Notes: generated by a model not told the origin, from the letters alone. A DNA stretch of 64,000 nucleotides from Pseudomonas sp. ADAK13 (GCF_012935715.1 NZ_CP052860.1:1674001-1738000); one strand, 5' to 3'. Positions 36,558 through 45,717 are shown, counted from the stretch's first letter. Translations and numbers: made by a program.

Positions 36558-38648
36558 ATGAAAGCTGTTGTTCCTACTCGTTTCGCGCTGTTGCTTCCTG
36601 GTCTTTTAGGGCTGTGCAACGGCGCCCAGGCCGATGAAGCGCCACTGGTCCTCGACCCCAGCGTGGTCACCGGCTCGCGCAGCGCCAGCCCGTCGTTTGA
36701 CCTGCCCTATTCGGTGGACAGCATCAGCCGTGAGCAGATCAGCGACGGCCAACTGGGCATCAATGCCTCGGAAACCCTGTCCCGCGTGCCCGGCCTGGTG
36801 GTGCAAAATCGCCAGAACTATGCCCAGGACTTGCAGATTTCCTCCCGCGGCTTCGGTGCCCGCTCAGCGTTTGGTGTACGGGGCATCAAACTGATTGCCG
36901 ACGGCATCCCCGCCAGCACCCCGGACGGCCAGGGCCAGGCCGCCACGTTCAACCTCGACACCGCCGAGCGCATTGAAGTCCTGCGCGGCCCGGCCGCCAC
37001 GCTGTACGGCAGCAATGCAGGCGGTGTGATCCAGATGTTTTCCCGCAACGGCGAAGGCCCGCCGCGCATCGGCGCCGAAACCCTGGTGGGCAGTGACGGC
37101 CTGAGCAAGAACCACCTGACCGCCGAAGGCTCAGCAGACGGCGCAGGCTTCGTGCTTGATGCTTCGCGCATGGACACCGACGGCTACCGCGATCACAGCA
37201 GCGCCCGCCGCGACCAGACCTTCGCCAAGCTGAATTTCGAGCCGGATGACGACAGCAAACTGGCGCTGATCTACAGCAGCCTCGAGCAGAACGGAACAGA
37301 GGATCCGCTGGGGCAGACCTGGGACGCGTACAAAGCCGACCCACGCTCAGTGAGCAGCGCTGCGGAGCTGTACAACACCCGCAAAAGCATCGACCACCAG
37401 CAAGTGGGGATGAACTACGAGCGGTATGTTGGCGATGCAACCTTGCAGGTGAATGCCTACACCGGACGCCGCAGCGTGATTCAGTACCTGTCGATTCCCA
37501 AAGGTACGCCCGCCAATGAGCGCGGCGGCGGCGTGGTGCAGTTCGACCGCAAGTTCTATGGCGGCTCCGTGCGCTGGATGCAGCCGATCGACAGCGTGCC
37601 GGGTGAACTGATGATCATCACCGGCGTGGATTTCGACCAGAGCGAAGACAGCCGCCACGGCTATCAGAATTACAGCGGCAACACCCTGGGCGTAAAAGGC
37701 CAGCTACGCCGGGATGAAATCGATACGGCCCGCAGCCTCGATCCGTACATCCAGGCCAACTGGGCCATCGACCGCTGGACCCTGCAAGCCGGGGTGCGCC
37801 ACAGCACCATGGAACTGGACGTCGACGACCAGTTCCTGAGCAACGGCGACTCCAGCGGCAACAAGACTTACCAGAAGAACACCCCGTCCGTGAGCGTGAT
37901 GTACGCCTTCACGCCCGAGCTGCACGGCTATGTCAGCGCCGGCAAGGGTTTCGAAACCCCCACCCAGGCGGAACTGGCGTATGCGCCGGGCAATATCGAA
38001 GGGTTCAACTTCGGCCTGAAGCCCTCCGAGAGCACGCAATATGAAGTGGGCCTGAAAGCACAGCTGAATGACACACGGGTCAACGCCGCCGTCTTCCAGA
38101 TCACCACCGAGGATGAGTTGGTGGTGGACCAGTCCATCGGCGGCCGTACCAGCTACCAGAACGCCGGCCGCACCCTGCGCCGGGGCTTCGAGTTGGGCAT
38201 CGAAAGCCAGCTCAGCGAGCAGTGGAGCACCAACATCGCCTACACCCGGCTGCAAGCCACCTACGACAGCGACTTCGTCGGCGGCGGCAAACCCGTGGAC
38301 AAAGGCAACTACCTCCCCGGGGTGCCGCAAACCACGCTATTCGCCGAACTGAACTGGAAACCCCGGGACTGGGTCAGCACCGCCCTGGAAGGCATGTACC
38401 GCAGCAAGGTCTACGTCGAAGACACCAACCAGCAACACGCGGCGCCGGGCTACAGCGTATTCAACTGGCGCGCGCGCTTTGAGCAGAAGGTGGAACACTG
38501 GACGTTTCACCAAACCCTGCGCCTGGATAACCTGCTGGATCGCCAATACGTAGGGTCGGTGATTGTCGGGGACGGCAACGGCCGCTATTACGAAGCAGCG
38601 CCAGGACGCTCGTGGTACGCAGGCGCCGGTGCCGAGTACACCTTTTAG
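36558..38648 (+). CDS. TonB-dependent receptor, YncD/PqqU-like
   Basis: 696 residues from the start MKAVVPTRFALLLPGLLGLC, which gives a Sec signal peptide ending near ...NGAQADEAP. Next comes the plug with DLPYSVDSISREQ, SRGFGARSAFGVRG, PASTPDGQGQAA and VLRGPAATLYGSNAGGVIQM, then a 22-strand barrel ending in the aromatic YTF. The plug closely follows E. coli YncD, renamed PqqU for uptake of pyrroloquinoline quinone, but the ligand is not readable from the sequence. It lies between the carbamoyltransferase and kinase parts of the LPS core locus, with no role there known. An upstream ATG at 36540 adds 6 residues. Confidence 0.8.
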   Translation: MKAVVPTRFALLLPGLLGLCNGAQADEAPLVLDPSVVTGSRSASPSFDLPYSVDSISREQISDGQLGINASETLSRVPGLVVQNRQNYAQDLQISSRGFGARSAFGVRGIKLIADGIPASTPDGQGQAATFNLDTAERIEVLRGPAATLYGSNAGGVIQMFSRNGEGPPRIGAETLVGSDGLSKNHLTAEGSADGAGFVLDASRMDTDGYRDHSSARRDQTFAKLNFEPDDDSKLALIYSSLEQNGTEDPLGQTWDAYKADPRSVSSAAELYNTRKSIDHQQVGMNYERYVGDATLQVNAYTGRRSVIQYLSIPKGTPANERGGGVVQFDRKFYGGSVRWMQPIDSVPGELMIITGVDFDQSEDSRHGYQNYSGNTLGVKGQLRRDEIDTARSLDPYIQANWAIDRWTLQAGVRHSTMELDVDDQFLSNGDSSGNKTYQKNTPSVSVMYAFTPELHGYVSAGKGFETPTQAELAYAPGNIEGFNFGLKPSESTQYEVGLKAQLNDTRVNAAVFQITTEDELVVDQSIGGRTSYQNAGRTLRRGFELGIESQLSEQWSTNIAYTRLQATYDSDFVGGGKPVDKGNYLPGVPQTTLFAELNWKPRDWVSTALEGMYRSKVYVEDTNQQHAAPGYSVFNWRARFEQKVEHWTFHQTLRLDNLLDRQYVGSVIVGDGNGRYYEAAPGRSWYAGAGAEYTF

Positions 38649-38672
38649 CAACTGACACCGGACCTGTGGCGA

Positions 38673-38706
38673 GGGAGCTTGCTCCCGTTGGGCCGCGCAG
38701 CGGCCC
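38673..38706. repeat. Paired hairpins after the TonB receptor
   Basis: GGGAGCTTGCTCCC (38673-38686) and GGGCCGC-GCA-GCGGCCC (38690-38706), a Pseudomonas repeat type, between convergent genes. May terminate transcription. Confidence 0.6.
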
Positions 38707-38713
38707 TAAACCC

Positions 38714-40156
38714 CTAACCCACTTCTTTCGGCAACCGCTGATCAATCACCCGATACAACGCACTGCTCTCAGGCCAGTTGCGCATAAACCGCGCCCGATC
38801 CCTGGCATAGGCCGGAGCAAAGCTGCTCAAGGAGCCATGCTGACACATCGAATCCAGATCGATCAGCGCCCAGCGATCCTCGTGCCAGAACAGGTTATGG
38901 CCCTTGAAGTCCCCATGACTGATGCGCTCGCGGATCAGCTCTGCGAACAGGTAATCAAGGGCAACCAACTCAGCCTCAGGCGCCTCGCCACTATCAACAT
39001 ACGGCGCAAACCGCTCAATGATGTCTGGTCCGGGCAGATACTCGGTCACCAGGTAAGCCCGGCTGCGCAGCCACAGGAAACGCTTTTCCAGCAACGCCAG
39101 CGGCTTGGGCGTGGCGATACCGAGGAACGCCAGGCGATTGCCCTCGCGCCACGAATGCCAGGCCCGGCTCGGGCGCCAGAAGCGCTTGAGCCAATGGGCA
39201 AAACCCTTGATGTTGTAGCGTTTGATCACCAACGGCCGACCGGCCACCTCGACCTTGGCGACACTGGCCGCACCGCCGGTTTTATACAGGTGGCCCTGGT
39301 CAAGCAGCGCATCGGCCTGCTCCAGCACCGGCAGCATCGCCGCCTCTTCCTCACGCCGAATCGCGCGCAGGGCAAACGGCCCGCGCATCACGCTGAACAG
39401 CGTGCACTCACGGCCCACCTTGCCCAGGAAATCCTTCAAGCGCCAGACGCTGACCTTGCGCACCTGCTTCTGCAACGCTTCCAGCGGCAACGCGTGTTCG
39501 CCATTGCTCAGCAGGTAGTGCACCAGCAACTCTTCGGTAAACGGCTCGAGGTTTTTCGGCAATTGCGCGAAAAACACCCCGAGGTTTTCCAGCACCCGGC
39601 TGCGGGACAGCGGCTTGCCCGCCTCTTCGACGCGGATCCCGGCACCGTCGATCAAATACAGTTTGCCGTCCTGGCGCAGCAGGTTGTCCAGGTGCAGGTC
39701 TTCCTGCCACAGGCCCTTGGCGTGCATTTGTGCAATCGCGCCCAACGCCTCGGCCAGCACTGCCTGTTGCTCGTCGGCCAATGGCGGCAAACTTTCAACG
39801 GCGTGCCAGGCATCAGCCAGGCTGTCGGCGCCTTCCAGAAACTCAAACAGCAGCCAGCCGCCCTCGCCCTCTTGCAGGCCATCGGCCAACAACAGCGGCG
39901 TGGTCAGGCCTTGTTCGGCCAGCAGCCGCACACCCTTGAGTTCGCGCTGAAAATGCCGCGCCGCCTTGCTGCCCACCAGCAGCTTGGCCAGCACCGGGCG
40001 CCCACGCCACACCGCTGCGCCGACATAGCGCTGGCCCGGCAATACCCGCAACAGGCTGAGCAGTTGCAACTGGCCAGGACCGGCAGCATCAGCCAGTTCG
40101 ATGCTTAGAGGCAGACTGGGCGCGCGGCCGGCACTTTTCAGTTCGGACAAACGCAT
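38714..40156 (-). CDS. PA5006-type protein with two tandem kinase-like domains
   Basis: 480 residues with two protein-kinase-like halves. The N-terminal half has the catalytic loop QEDLHLDNLLR and metal-binding YLIDGAGIR (about residues 165-190). The C-terminal half has ISHGDFKGHNLFWHE and WALIDLDSM (about residues 420-445). Both keep the catalytic Asp and Asn. The substrate is unknown, but the location among WapQ, WapP and WaaP suggests LPS core phosphorylation. Start MRLSELKSAG at 40156; its ATG overlaps the WapQ stop by one base (TGATG). Last gene of the waaF-to-kinase group. Confidence 0.8.
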   Translation of the reverse strand: MRLSELKSAGRAPSLPLSIELADAAGPGQLQLLSLLRVLPGQRYVGAAVWRGRPVLAKLLVGSKAARHFQRELKGVRLLAEQGLTTPLLLADGLQEGEGGWLLFEFLEGADSLADAWHAVESLPPLADEQQAVLAEALGAIAQMHAKGLWQEDLHLDNLLRQDGKLYLIDGAGIRVEEAGKPLSRSRVLENLGVFFAQLPKNLEPFTEELLVHYLLSNGEHALPLEALQKQVRKVSVWRLKDFLGKVGRECTLFSVMRGPFALRAIRREEEAAMLPVLEQADALLDQGHLYKTGGAASVAKVEVAGRPLVIKRYNIKGFAHWLKRFWRPSRAWHSWREGNRLAFLGIATPKPLALLEKRFLWLRSRAYLVTEYLPGPDIIERFAPYVDSGEAPEAELVALDYLFAELIRERISHGDFKGHNLFWHEDRWALIDLDSMCQHGSLSSFAPAYARDRARFMRNWPESSALYRVIDQRLPKEVG

Positions 40157-40908
40157 CAACGGTTCTCCTTGTGACTGCGCCGGGCCGCCAGCCGTTGGTG
40201 CCACGTTGCGACCAACGCACTGTCCTCAGGCTGATCCAGATACGCCGCCAATAGCTGGCGAACCTGATCGTCGGACCACTGCGGCGCACGGCGCAACAGT
40301 GGCTCCAGGTCCTTGACCCGGTCACGCCAGCCGAACAACAACGGGCGGGTTTTCTCCAGGTCGATCAACTGCGCCGCATAACCGTCGCCGGCGGCCTGCA
40401 GGAAAATATGCTTGGGATAAAAACAGCCATGTACCTGGCCCACGCTGTGCAGCCGGCGCGCCAACTGACCGCAGGCCAACAGGATCGCGCGCTGTTGCGC
40501 GCCGCTCAATTCAGCCCATTGCTCCAGCAATGAATCCAGGTCATTCCAGCCATCCAGCGCCCGGGTCAGCAACATCGCCCGATGTTCGCCCGCCACTTTG
40601 CGCTCACCGAAAAACGCCGCCTGCAACGCCGGAATACCCAGCTTTTGATAGCGGCTGATATTACGAAACTCACGGGCAAAACTCGGCTCGCCAAACGGCC
40701 GGTGCAAGGTGCGCGTCAAGTAGTTGCTCTGGCGCTTGAGGTAATAGCCCTGGCCTTCGAGTTCGAGGCGAAACACGCTGCTCCAACCGCCACGGCTGGT
40801 ATTGGGCTCGTCCACGGCATCCAGTTGCTTGGCCCACAGCGCATCAAAAGTGCCGAGGCCGTTGCGCTCAAGCAATGCTCGGTCTTCGGCCGCCAGGAAA
40901 TCGCTCAT
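40156..40908 (-). CDS. wapQ: WapQ-type LPS core kinase-like protein (InaA family)
   Basis: 250 residues of the LPS kinase/InaA family. The N-terminal lobe has SSVFRLELEGQGYYLKRQSN with the nucleotide-binding Lys. In the catalytic region VHGCFYPKHIFL aligns with WaaP's NHRDCYLCHFLL, so a Cys stands where WaaP has the catalytic Asp; later QLIDLEKTR is the metal-binding Asp motif. As PA5007, WapQ is placed with WaaP and WapP as heptose kinases. Overlaps its neighbours by 4 bp and 1 bp. Confidence 0.82.
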   Translation of the reverse strand: MSDFLAAEDRALLERNGLGTFDALWAKQLDAVDEPNTSRGGWSSVFRLELEGQGYYLKRQSNYLTRTLHRPFGEPSFAREFRNISRYQKLGIPALQAAFFGERKVAGEHRAMLLTRALDGWNDLDSLLEQWAELSGAQQRAILLACGQLARRLHSVGQVHGCFYPKHIFLQAAGDGYAAQLIDLEKTRPLLFGWRDRVKDLEPLLRRAPQWSDDQVRQLLAAYLDQPEDSALVATWHQRLAARRSHKENR

Positions 40909-41639
40909 TCTCGCCCCTCGAAAAACTTCACCACGTGGCGAATTCGCTGTTTATCCGACGCACTCAAGTGCTTGCGCTGACGGTACTGCATGTAGAAGCG
41001 CAGGCGTTGGGTGGCCGACAAGTGATACTTGGCGACCTTGTCCAGGCAAGCCAGGTCCTTGGTAATGCGGTATTTGAGCCAGAACCCGCGCCAGAAATCG
41101 CCGTTGGGGCAATCGATCAAGTACAGGGTTTGCTGGTCGTCGACCAACAGGTTGCGCCACTTCAAATCGTTGTGGGTAAACCGGTTGTCATGCATGGTCC
41201 GCGTGTATTCAGCGAGCTGGCGACTGATGTTATTGACCCACACCGGGTCAGACAGTCGCGGGTCTTTGCGCTCGGCCAATGCCGACAGGTCTTCGGTCTT
41301 CGGCAGTTCGCGGGTGATCATCGCGCCACGGTGATAAGCCAGGCCTTTACGCTCCAGGCCCCAGGCAATCACGTCGGCGGTAGGAATGCCCCACTTGGCG
41401 AAACGCTTGAGGTTCTGCCATTCGGACTTGACCCGTGGCTTGCCCAGGTAGCGGCGCAAACCCTTGCCCGCGCCGACGTAGCGCTTGACGTAATAGTTGA
41501 CCCCGCCGCGCTCCACGCGAATCACTTCGGACAACGGATCGCGGGTCAGGCGCTCCCCTTGCAAGGCGAACACCGCCTCCAGGCTACCAAAGTCATCCGC
41601 CAGGGCGGCGTAAGCAGGTTCCAGGTTCCAACCCGCCAT
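40905..41639 (-). CDS. wapP: WapP-type LPS core heptose kinase
   Basis: 244 residues. Kinase-type motifs: YYVKRYVGAGKG with the ATP-binding Lys, FTHNDLKWRNLLVDD with catalytic Asp and Asn, and LYLIDCPNGDF with the metal Asp. PA5008-type WapP is thought to phosphorylate core heptose. Overlaps WapQ by 4 bp and WaaP by 1 bp (TGATG), so translation is coupled along the group. Confidence 0.85.
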   Translation of the reverse strand: MAGWNLEPAYAALADDFGSLEAVFALQGERLTRDPLSEVIRVERGGVNYYVKRYVGAGKGLRRYLGKPRVKSEWQNLKRFAKWGIPTADVIAWGLERKGLAYHRGAMITRELPKTEDLSALAERKDPRLSDPVWVNNISRQLAEYTRTMHDNRFTHNDLKWRNLLVDDQQTLYLIDCPNGDFWRGFWLKYRITKDLACLDKVAKYHLSATQRLRFYMQYRQRKHLSASDKQRIRHVVKFFEGRE

Positions 41640-42445
41640 CAGAGCGCATCCCCGTATCGTTGCTTGCGTGCGTAAAGCTTGGCGGCCATGCGTTCCAGCG
41701 CCGCCAGCAGCGCGCTTTGCTCGCTCAGGATCTGGCGCAAAGGCTGCTGGAAGTAGGCCTTGAGAAACCGCAGTTTGTCGCGCCGGGTCAAACCGATCTC
41801 CAGGGCGGAGTAGTAAAGCCCCGCCAGGTCCTTGTCACGCCAGCGCCGGGGAATCTTCGAACGCACCTGGGCACGGTGCAGGTCGATCACCGAGAGCTTG
41901 ATGTTGTGCACGGTAACCGGTTGGTCGGTGTGCAACAGGAAGTGGCACAGGTAGCAATCACGATGGTTCACGCCACCCCGGTGCATCATGCCCAGGGTGC
42001 GTGCAAGCTCAACGGTCAAGGCATGCCGAATCGCCGGCACGGGCGGCTGTTTGACCCAGTCCATGGTCAGGTCTTCAAGGCTGACGATAGGCGCCAGCTC
42101 TTCAGTGACGATGAACGAGTGCTGGTCGGCCGGGTTGCTGCCCTTTTCACCAAAGGCCACGCCGGTCATGGTGGGCACGCCGAGTTCCTGCAGACGCTGG
42201 ATCGCGTCCCACTCCTGGCCTGCGCCCAAGACGGGCAACTTGGCCGTGATCAGGTTCTTGAGGATTTCACCCCAGCCAATTCCCCGGTGGATCTTTACAA
42301 AATAATGGCGGCCTTCCACTTCCGTACGCAGGGTACGGCGCGCGGCCAGCTCACGAAACACCTGGCCGTCCAGCTTCTCGACTTCGGCGAACGCATCGCG
42401 TCCGGCCCACAGGGTCTTGAACGGTTCGGCAAGAATCAACTTCAT
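41639..42445 (-). CDS. waaP: LPS core heptose(I) kinase
   Basis: 268 residues, the normal WaaP length. Motifs HYFVKIHRGIGWGEILKNL (nucleotide-binding Lys), NHRDCYLCHFLLH (catalytic Asp) and KLSVIDLHRAQV (metal Asp) define WaaP/RfaP. It phosphorylates the first heptose, essential in P. aeruginosa and needed for outer-membrane integrity. Overlaps waaG by 4 bp and wapP by 1 bp. Confidence 0.95.
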   Translation of the reverse strand: MKLILAEPFKTLWAGRDAFAEVEKLDGQVFRELAARRTLRTEVEGRHYFVKIHRGIGWGEILKNLITAKLPVLGAGQEWDAIQRLQELGVPTMTGVAFGEKGSNPADQHSFIVTEELAPIVSLEDLTMDWVKQPPVPAIRHALTVELARTLGMMHRGGVNHRDCYLCHFLLHTDQPVTVHNIKLSVIDLHRAQVRSKIPRRWRDKDLAGLYYSALEIGLTRRDKLRFLKAYFQQPLRQILSEQSALLAALERMAAKLYARKQRYGDAL

Positions 42446-43566
42446 CGGTTTGGCTCCGCCAGAATCAGGTCCGCAGCGTACTGCGGCATGCTATAGAGGT
42501 CGGCCGTCTCAGCGAAGGCCAGACCATTGCGGCTCCAGGCCGCGCGGGCTTGTGGATCGTCGAGCATATCCACCAGATACTGGTTGAGCTGAGCCTGCTC
42601 GAACGGCTCGTCCAACACTCGGCCACTCTGGGCCTTGTCGATGTAAAACGCGTAGCCGCAGACCTTGCTCACCAGCACCGGGAGGCCGGCGACCACCGCT
42701 TCGATCAGCACCATGCCGGCCGCCTCGTTGTACGCGGGGTGGATCAACAGGTCGGCGCCCAGCAGAAAACGCGGGATATCGCTGCGGCCCTTGAAGAACT
42801 GCACCTGGTCGCCCAGGCCCAACGCAGCACTCTGCAATTGGAATACTTTGGGGTCGTCCTGCCCGATTACAAATAGCCGGGCGCGTTTCTTCAGGTTCGA
42901 CGGCAGCGCGGCCACGGCCTTGAGGCTGCGATCGACGCCCTTGGTCTTGAAGCCCGAGCCGATCTGCACCAGCAGCAAATCATCGTCGGCCAGGCCGAAT
43001 TCGCGACGAAACTCGGCACGGATCTCGGCAGCGTTGGGCGGCGCGCGGCGGTCGCGGGCGATACCTGGCGGCAGCAAATGAAAACGCTCGGCCTGGGTGC
43101 CGTAATACTGGGTGAACAGCCGCTGCTGGTGCTCGGAAAGCACCATGATTTGCGTCCTGGCGTCTTTGTCGAACACTGCACGCTCGTATTCGGCGAAGTG
43201 CTTGTACCGGCCGAACCAGCGATACATCGGGTTGCGCAGGGTCTGTGCCTTGTCTTCGAACACACCGTCGGCGGCGAAGTACACGTCCAGCCCCGGCATC
43301 TTGTTGAAGCCCACCACGCGGTCAACCGGCCGCTTGGCCAGGTCGGCCTGGATCCAGGCGTAGAGCTTTTCATTACGCCGATGGTTGACCAGCGCCTTGA
43401 CCGGCGCCACCAACACTTCAAAGCCCGGTGGAACGTCGCCTTCCCAGATCAGCGTGTAGACGCGAATTTTATGGCCGCGCTGCTGGCACTCCAGCGCAAT
43501 GCGCATGAAGTCACGCTGCAAGCCACCAAAGGGGAAGTATTTGTAGAGGACAAAAGCCAGTTGCAT
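42442..43566 (-). CDS. waaG: LPS core glucosyltransferase WaaG-type
   Basis: 374 residues, GT4. The N-terminus AFVLYKYFPFGGLQRDFMRI is distinctive of WaaG. The C-terminal donor site has HPAYNEAAGMVLIEAVVAGL (EX7E). In Pseudomonas the WaaG homologue adds the first GalN to heptose II. One base overlap with waaC upstream (TGATG-type) and 4 bp with waaP downstream. Confidence 0.94.
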   Translation of the reverse strand: MQLAFVLYKYFPFGGLQRDFMRIALECQQRGHKIRVYTLIWEGDVPPGFEVLVAPVKALVNHRRNEKLYAWIQADLAKRPVDRVVGFNKMPGLDVYFAADGVFEDKAQTLRNPMYRWFGRYKHFAEYERAVFDKDARTQIMVLSEHQQRLFTQYYGTQAERFHLLPPGIARDRRAPPNAAEIRAEFRREFGLADDDLLLVQIGSGFKTKGVDRSLKAVAALPSNLKKRARLFVIGQDDPKVFQLQSAALGLGDQVQFFKGRSDIPRFLLGADLLIHPAYNEAAGMVLIEAVVAGLPVLVSKVCGYAFYIDKAQSGRVLDEPFEQAQLNQYLVDMLDDPQARAAWSRNGLAFAETADLYSMPQYAADLILAEPNR

Positions 43567-44624
43567 CAGTGTTCCTCAGCCAATAACAACGTGCTTAATC
43601 GCGTTGCGACACGCTCAGGGTTCAGGCGAGTGAAGCACAATGGCCACTCGCGCTTGATATCAAACCGGCGCTGGTCTTCGGCGGTCGGTTGATAGGTGCA
43701 TTTCTTTTGCAGGCACGGCGCACACGGGAAGTCGCTGGCCAGGTGGATCTGCGCCTTGCCGTAGGCGCCGGTCAGGCCGGGATTGGTCGGACCGAACAGG
43801 GAAATCGTCGGCACATCCAGCGCGGCGGCGAGGTGGCCGAGGCCGGTGTCTACCGCGACACACGCCTTGGCACCCGCCAGCACACGGGCAACGCCCGCCA
43901 GGTTCAGCTTGGGCAGCACTTCGGCGTTTTTCAGGCCTTTGGCCAACCGTTCGGCACGGGCTTTTTCGACGGCATTGCCCCACGGCAATTTCACGTCCAC
44001 GCCAAAACGGTCCATGCGCTCGGCCAGGTCGCGCCAGTAGGCTTCCGGCCAGTGCTTGGTGTCCCACGTGGTGCCGTGCAGCAGCAGTACAAACGGTTTT
44101 TTCGGCGGCAGGCCCAGCAGTTTTTCGACGCTGAGGCCGTAGTCGCCCAGGCCTTTTGGCAGGTCATACCCGAGGGCCACGGCAAACAGTTGGCGCAAGC
44201 GCTCCACCGCATGCTGCCCACGGGCCACGGCCAATCGCCGGGAATAGAAATGCGCCGCCAACGGCTCACGCGCCGACTGCTTGTCGAAGCCGGCCACCGG
44301 AGCACGCACGTAGCGGGTCAGCCAGGCACTTTTCAGCAAGCCCTGGGCGTCGATCACCAAGTCATATTTGGTCGACTGCACGCTCTTTTTGAAGCGCCGC
44401 CATTCGCCACTCTTGAAGGTCTGCCAGAGGTTCTTGCGCCAGCGGCGGATCGCCACCGGAATCACCTTGTCCACCGCCGGGTGCCAGGTGGGAATCTCGG
44501 CAAAGCCTTCTTCCACCACCCAGTCAAACCGGATGCCGGGGATCGCTCGCGCCGCGTCGGTCAACGCCGGCAAGGCATGAATTACGTCGCCCAGGGATGA
44601 GGTCTTGATTACCAGAACCCGCAA
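43566..44624 (-). CDS. waaC: LPS heptosyltransferase I
   Basis: 352 residues of GT9. N-terminus RVLVIKTSSLGDVIHALPAL, and DTGLGHLAAALDVPTISLFG near residue 265 for ADP-heptose binding. Adds the first heptose to Kdo2-lipid A. The start is one base from the waaF stop (44626). Confidence 0.96.
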   Translation of the reverse strand: MRVLVIKTSSLGDVIHALPALTDAARAIPGIRFDWVVEEGFAEIPTWHPAVDKVIPVAIRRWRKNLWQTFKSGEWRRFKKSVQSTKYDLVIDAQGLLKSAWLTRYVRAPVAGFDKQSAREPLAAHFYSRRLAVARGQHAVERLRQLFAVALGYDLPKGLGDYGLSVEKLLGLPPKKPFVLLLHGTTWDTKHWPEAYWRDLAERMDRFGVDVKLPWGNAVEKARAERLAKGLKNAEVLPKLNLAGVARVLAGAKACVAVDTGLGHLAAALDVPTISLFGPTNPGLTGAYGKAQIHLASDFPCAPCLQKKCTYQPTAEDQRRFDIKREWPLCFTRLNPERVATRLSTLLLAEEH

Positions 44625-44625
44625 C

Positions 44626-45660
44626 TTAACGGACCTCGACCACGGAGCCCTGCAACCGCTGCAAGGCGTCGCTGACGGGTTGCGGCAGCAACTGGCGCAG
44701 GCAGTTGTAGTGGCCGAAACGGCAGGTGCGATCGAAACACGGGCTGCAATCCAGGCCCAGGCGCACCACTTCGACCTGGTCGGCCAACGGCGGGGTAAAC
44801 CCTGGCGACGTCGAGCCGTACACCGCCACCAGCGGGCGATTCAGCGCGGCCGCCACGTGCATCAGGCCGGAGTCGTTGGAGACCACCGAGTCAGCGCAGG
44901 ACAGCAGGTCGATGGCCTCGGCCAGGGACGTGTCGCCACTGAGGTTGACCGCCTCTTCACGCAGGCCCGGGATCAGGCGCTGGCGAATATCCTCGCCCAC
45001 CGAATGATCGTTTTTCGAGCCAAACAACCAGACTTGCCAGCCCTCGCGAATCTTCATCTCCGCGACTTTGGCGTAATGCTCCGACGGCCAGCGCTTGGAC
45101 TCGCCAAACTCGGCACCAGGGCACAGCGCCAGCACCGGACGGTCCAGCTCCAGGCCGAACTTGGCCAGGGCGGCGTCGCGGGTAACCGGGTCGATTTGCA
45201 GGCTCGGGCGCGGATAAGGCGTAGGCAGTTCGGCACCCGGCGCGTAGGCCAGGGCCATGAAGCGCTCGATCATCAGCGGGTAGCGGGCCTTGTCGAGCTT
45301 GCGCACGTCATTGAGCAGGCCATAGCGAAACTCGCCACGCCAGCCGGTGCGCTTGGGAATGCCGGCGAAGAACGGCACGAGTGCCGACTTCATCGAGTTG
45401 GGCAACAGGATCGCCTGATCGTACTGGCCGGCCAGGGACTTGCCGATACGTCGACGGGTCGCCAGTTCCAGCGCGCCGTGGCCGAGCGGGAAGCTCAAGG
45501 CCTGACGCACTTCGGGCATGCGCTCAAGAATCGGCCGGCTCCACTCGGGGGCGAGCACGTCGATTTGGCAATCGGGATGGCGCTGTTTGAGGCACTGGAA
45601 CAGTGTCTGTGCCATCACCATGTCACCGACCCAACTGGGCCCAACGATCAGAATATTCAT
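44626..45660 (-). CDS. waaF: LPS heptosyltransferase II
   Basis: 344 residues of GT9. N-terminus NILIVGPSWVGDMVMAQTLF, SNDSGLMHVAAALNRPLVAV and GSTSPGFTPP are typical. Adds the second heptose. First gene of the waaF-waaC-waaG-waaP-wapP-wapQ-PA5006 group in transcription order, preceded by a hairpin and glnE. ilvE, which I recall between waaF and glnE in PAO1, is absent: only 57 bp separate them. Confidence 0.96.
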   Translation of the reverse strand: MNILIVGPSWVGDMVMAQTLFQCLKQRHPDCQIDVLAPEWSRPILERMPEVRQALSFPLGHGALELATRRRIGKSLAGQYDQAILLPNSMKSALVPFFAGIPKRTGWRGEFRYGLLNDVRKLDKARYPLMIERFMALAYAPGAELPTPYPRPSLQIDPVTRDAALAKFGLELDRPVLALCPGAEFGESKRWPSEHYAKVAEMKIREGWQVWLFGSKNDHSVGEDIRQRLIPGLREEAVNLSGDTSLAEAIDLLSCADSVVSNDSGLMHVAAALNRPLVAVYGSTSPGFTPPLADQVEVVRLGLDCSPCFDRTCRFGHYNCLRQLLPQPVSDALQRLQGSVVEVR

Positions 45661-45680
45661 GTAGTTTCCACAAACGATAC

Positions 45681-45700
45681 GGGGAGGCTCATGCCTCCCC
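45681..45700 (-). terminator. Hairpin between glnE and waaF
   Basis: GGGGAGGC-ATGA-GCCTCCCC on the minus strand, 20 bp before the waaF start. The following bases are only partly T-rich, so it may attenuate rather than stop transcription. Confidence 0.55.
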
Positions 45701-45717
45701 GCCTTATTTATAGTGCT

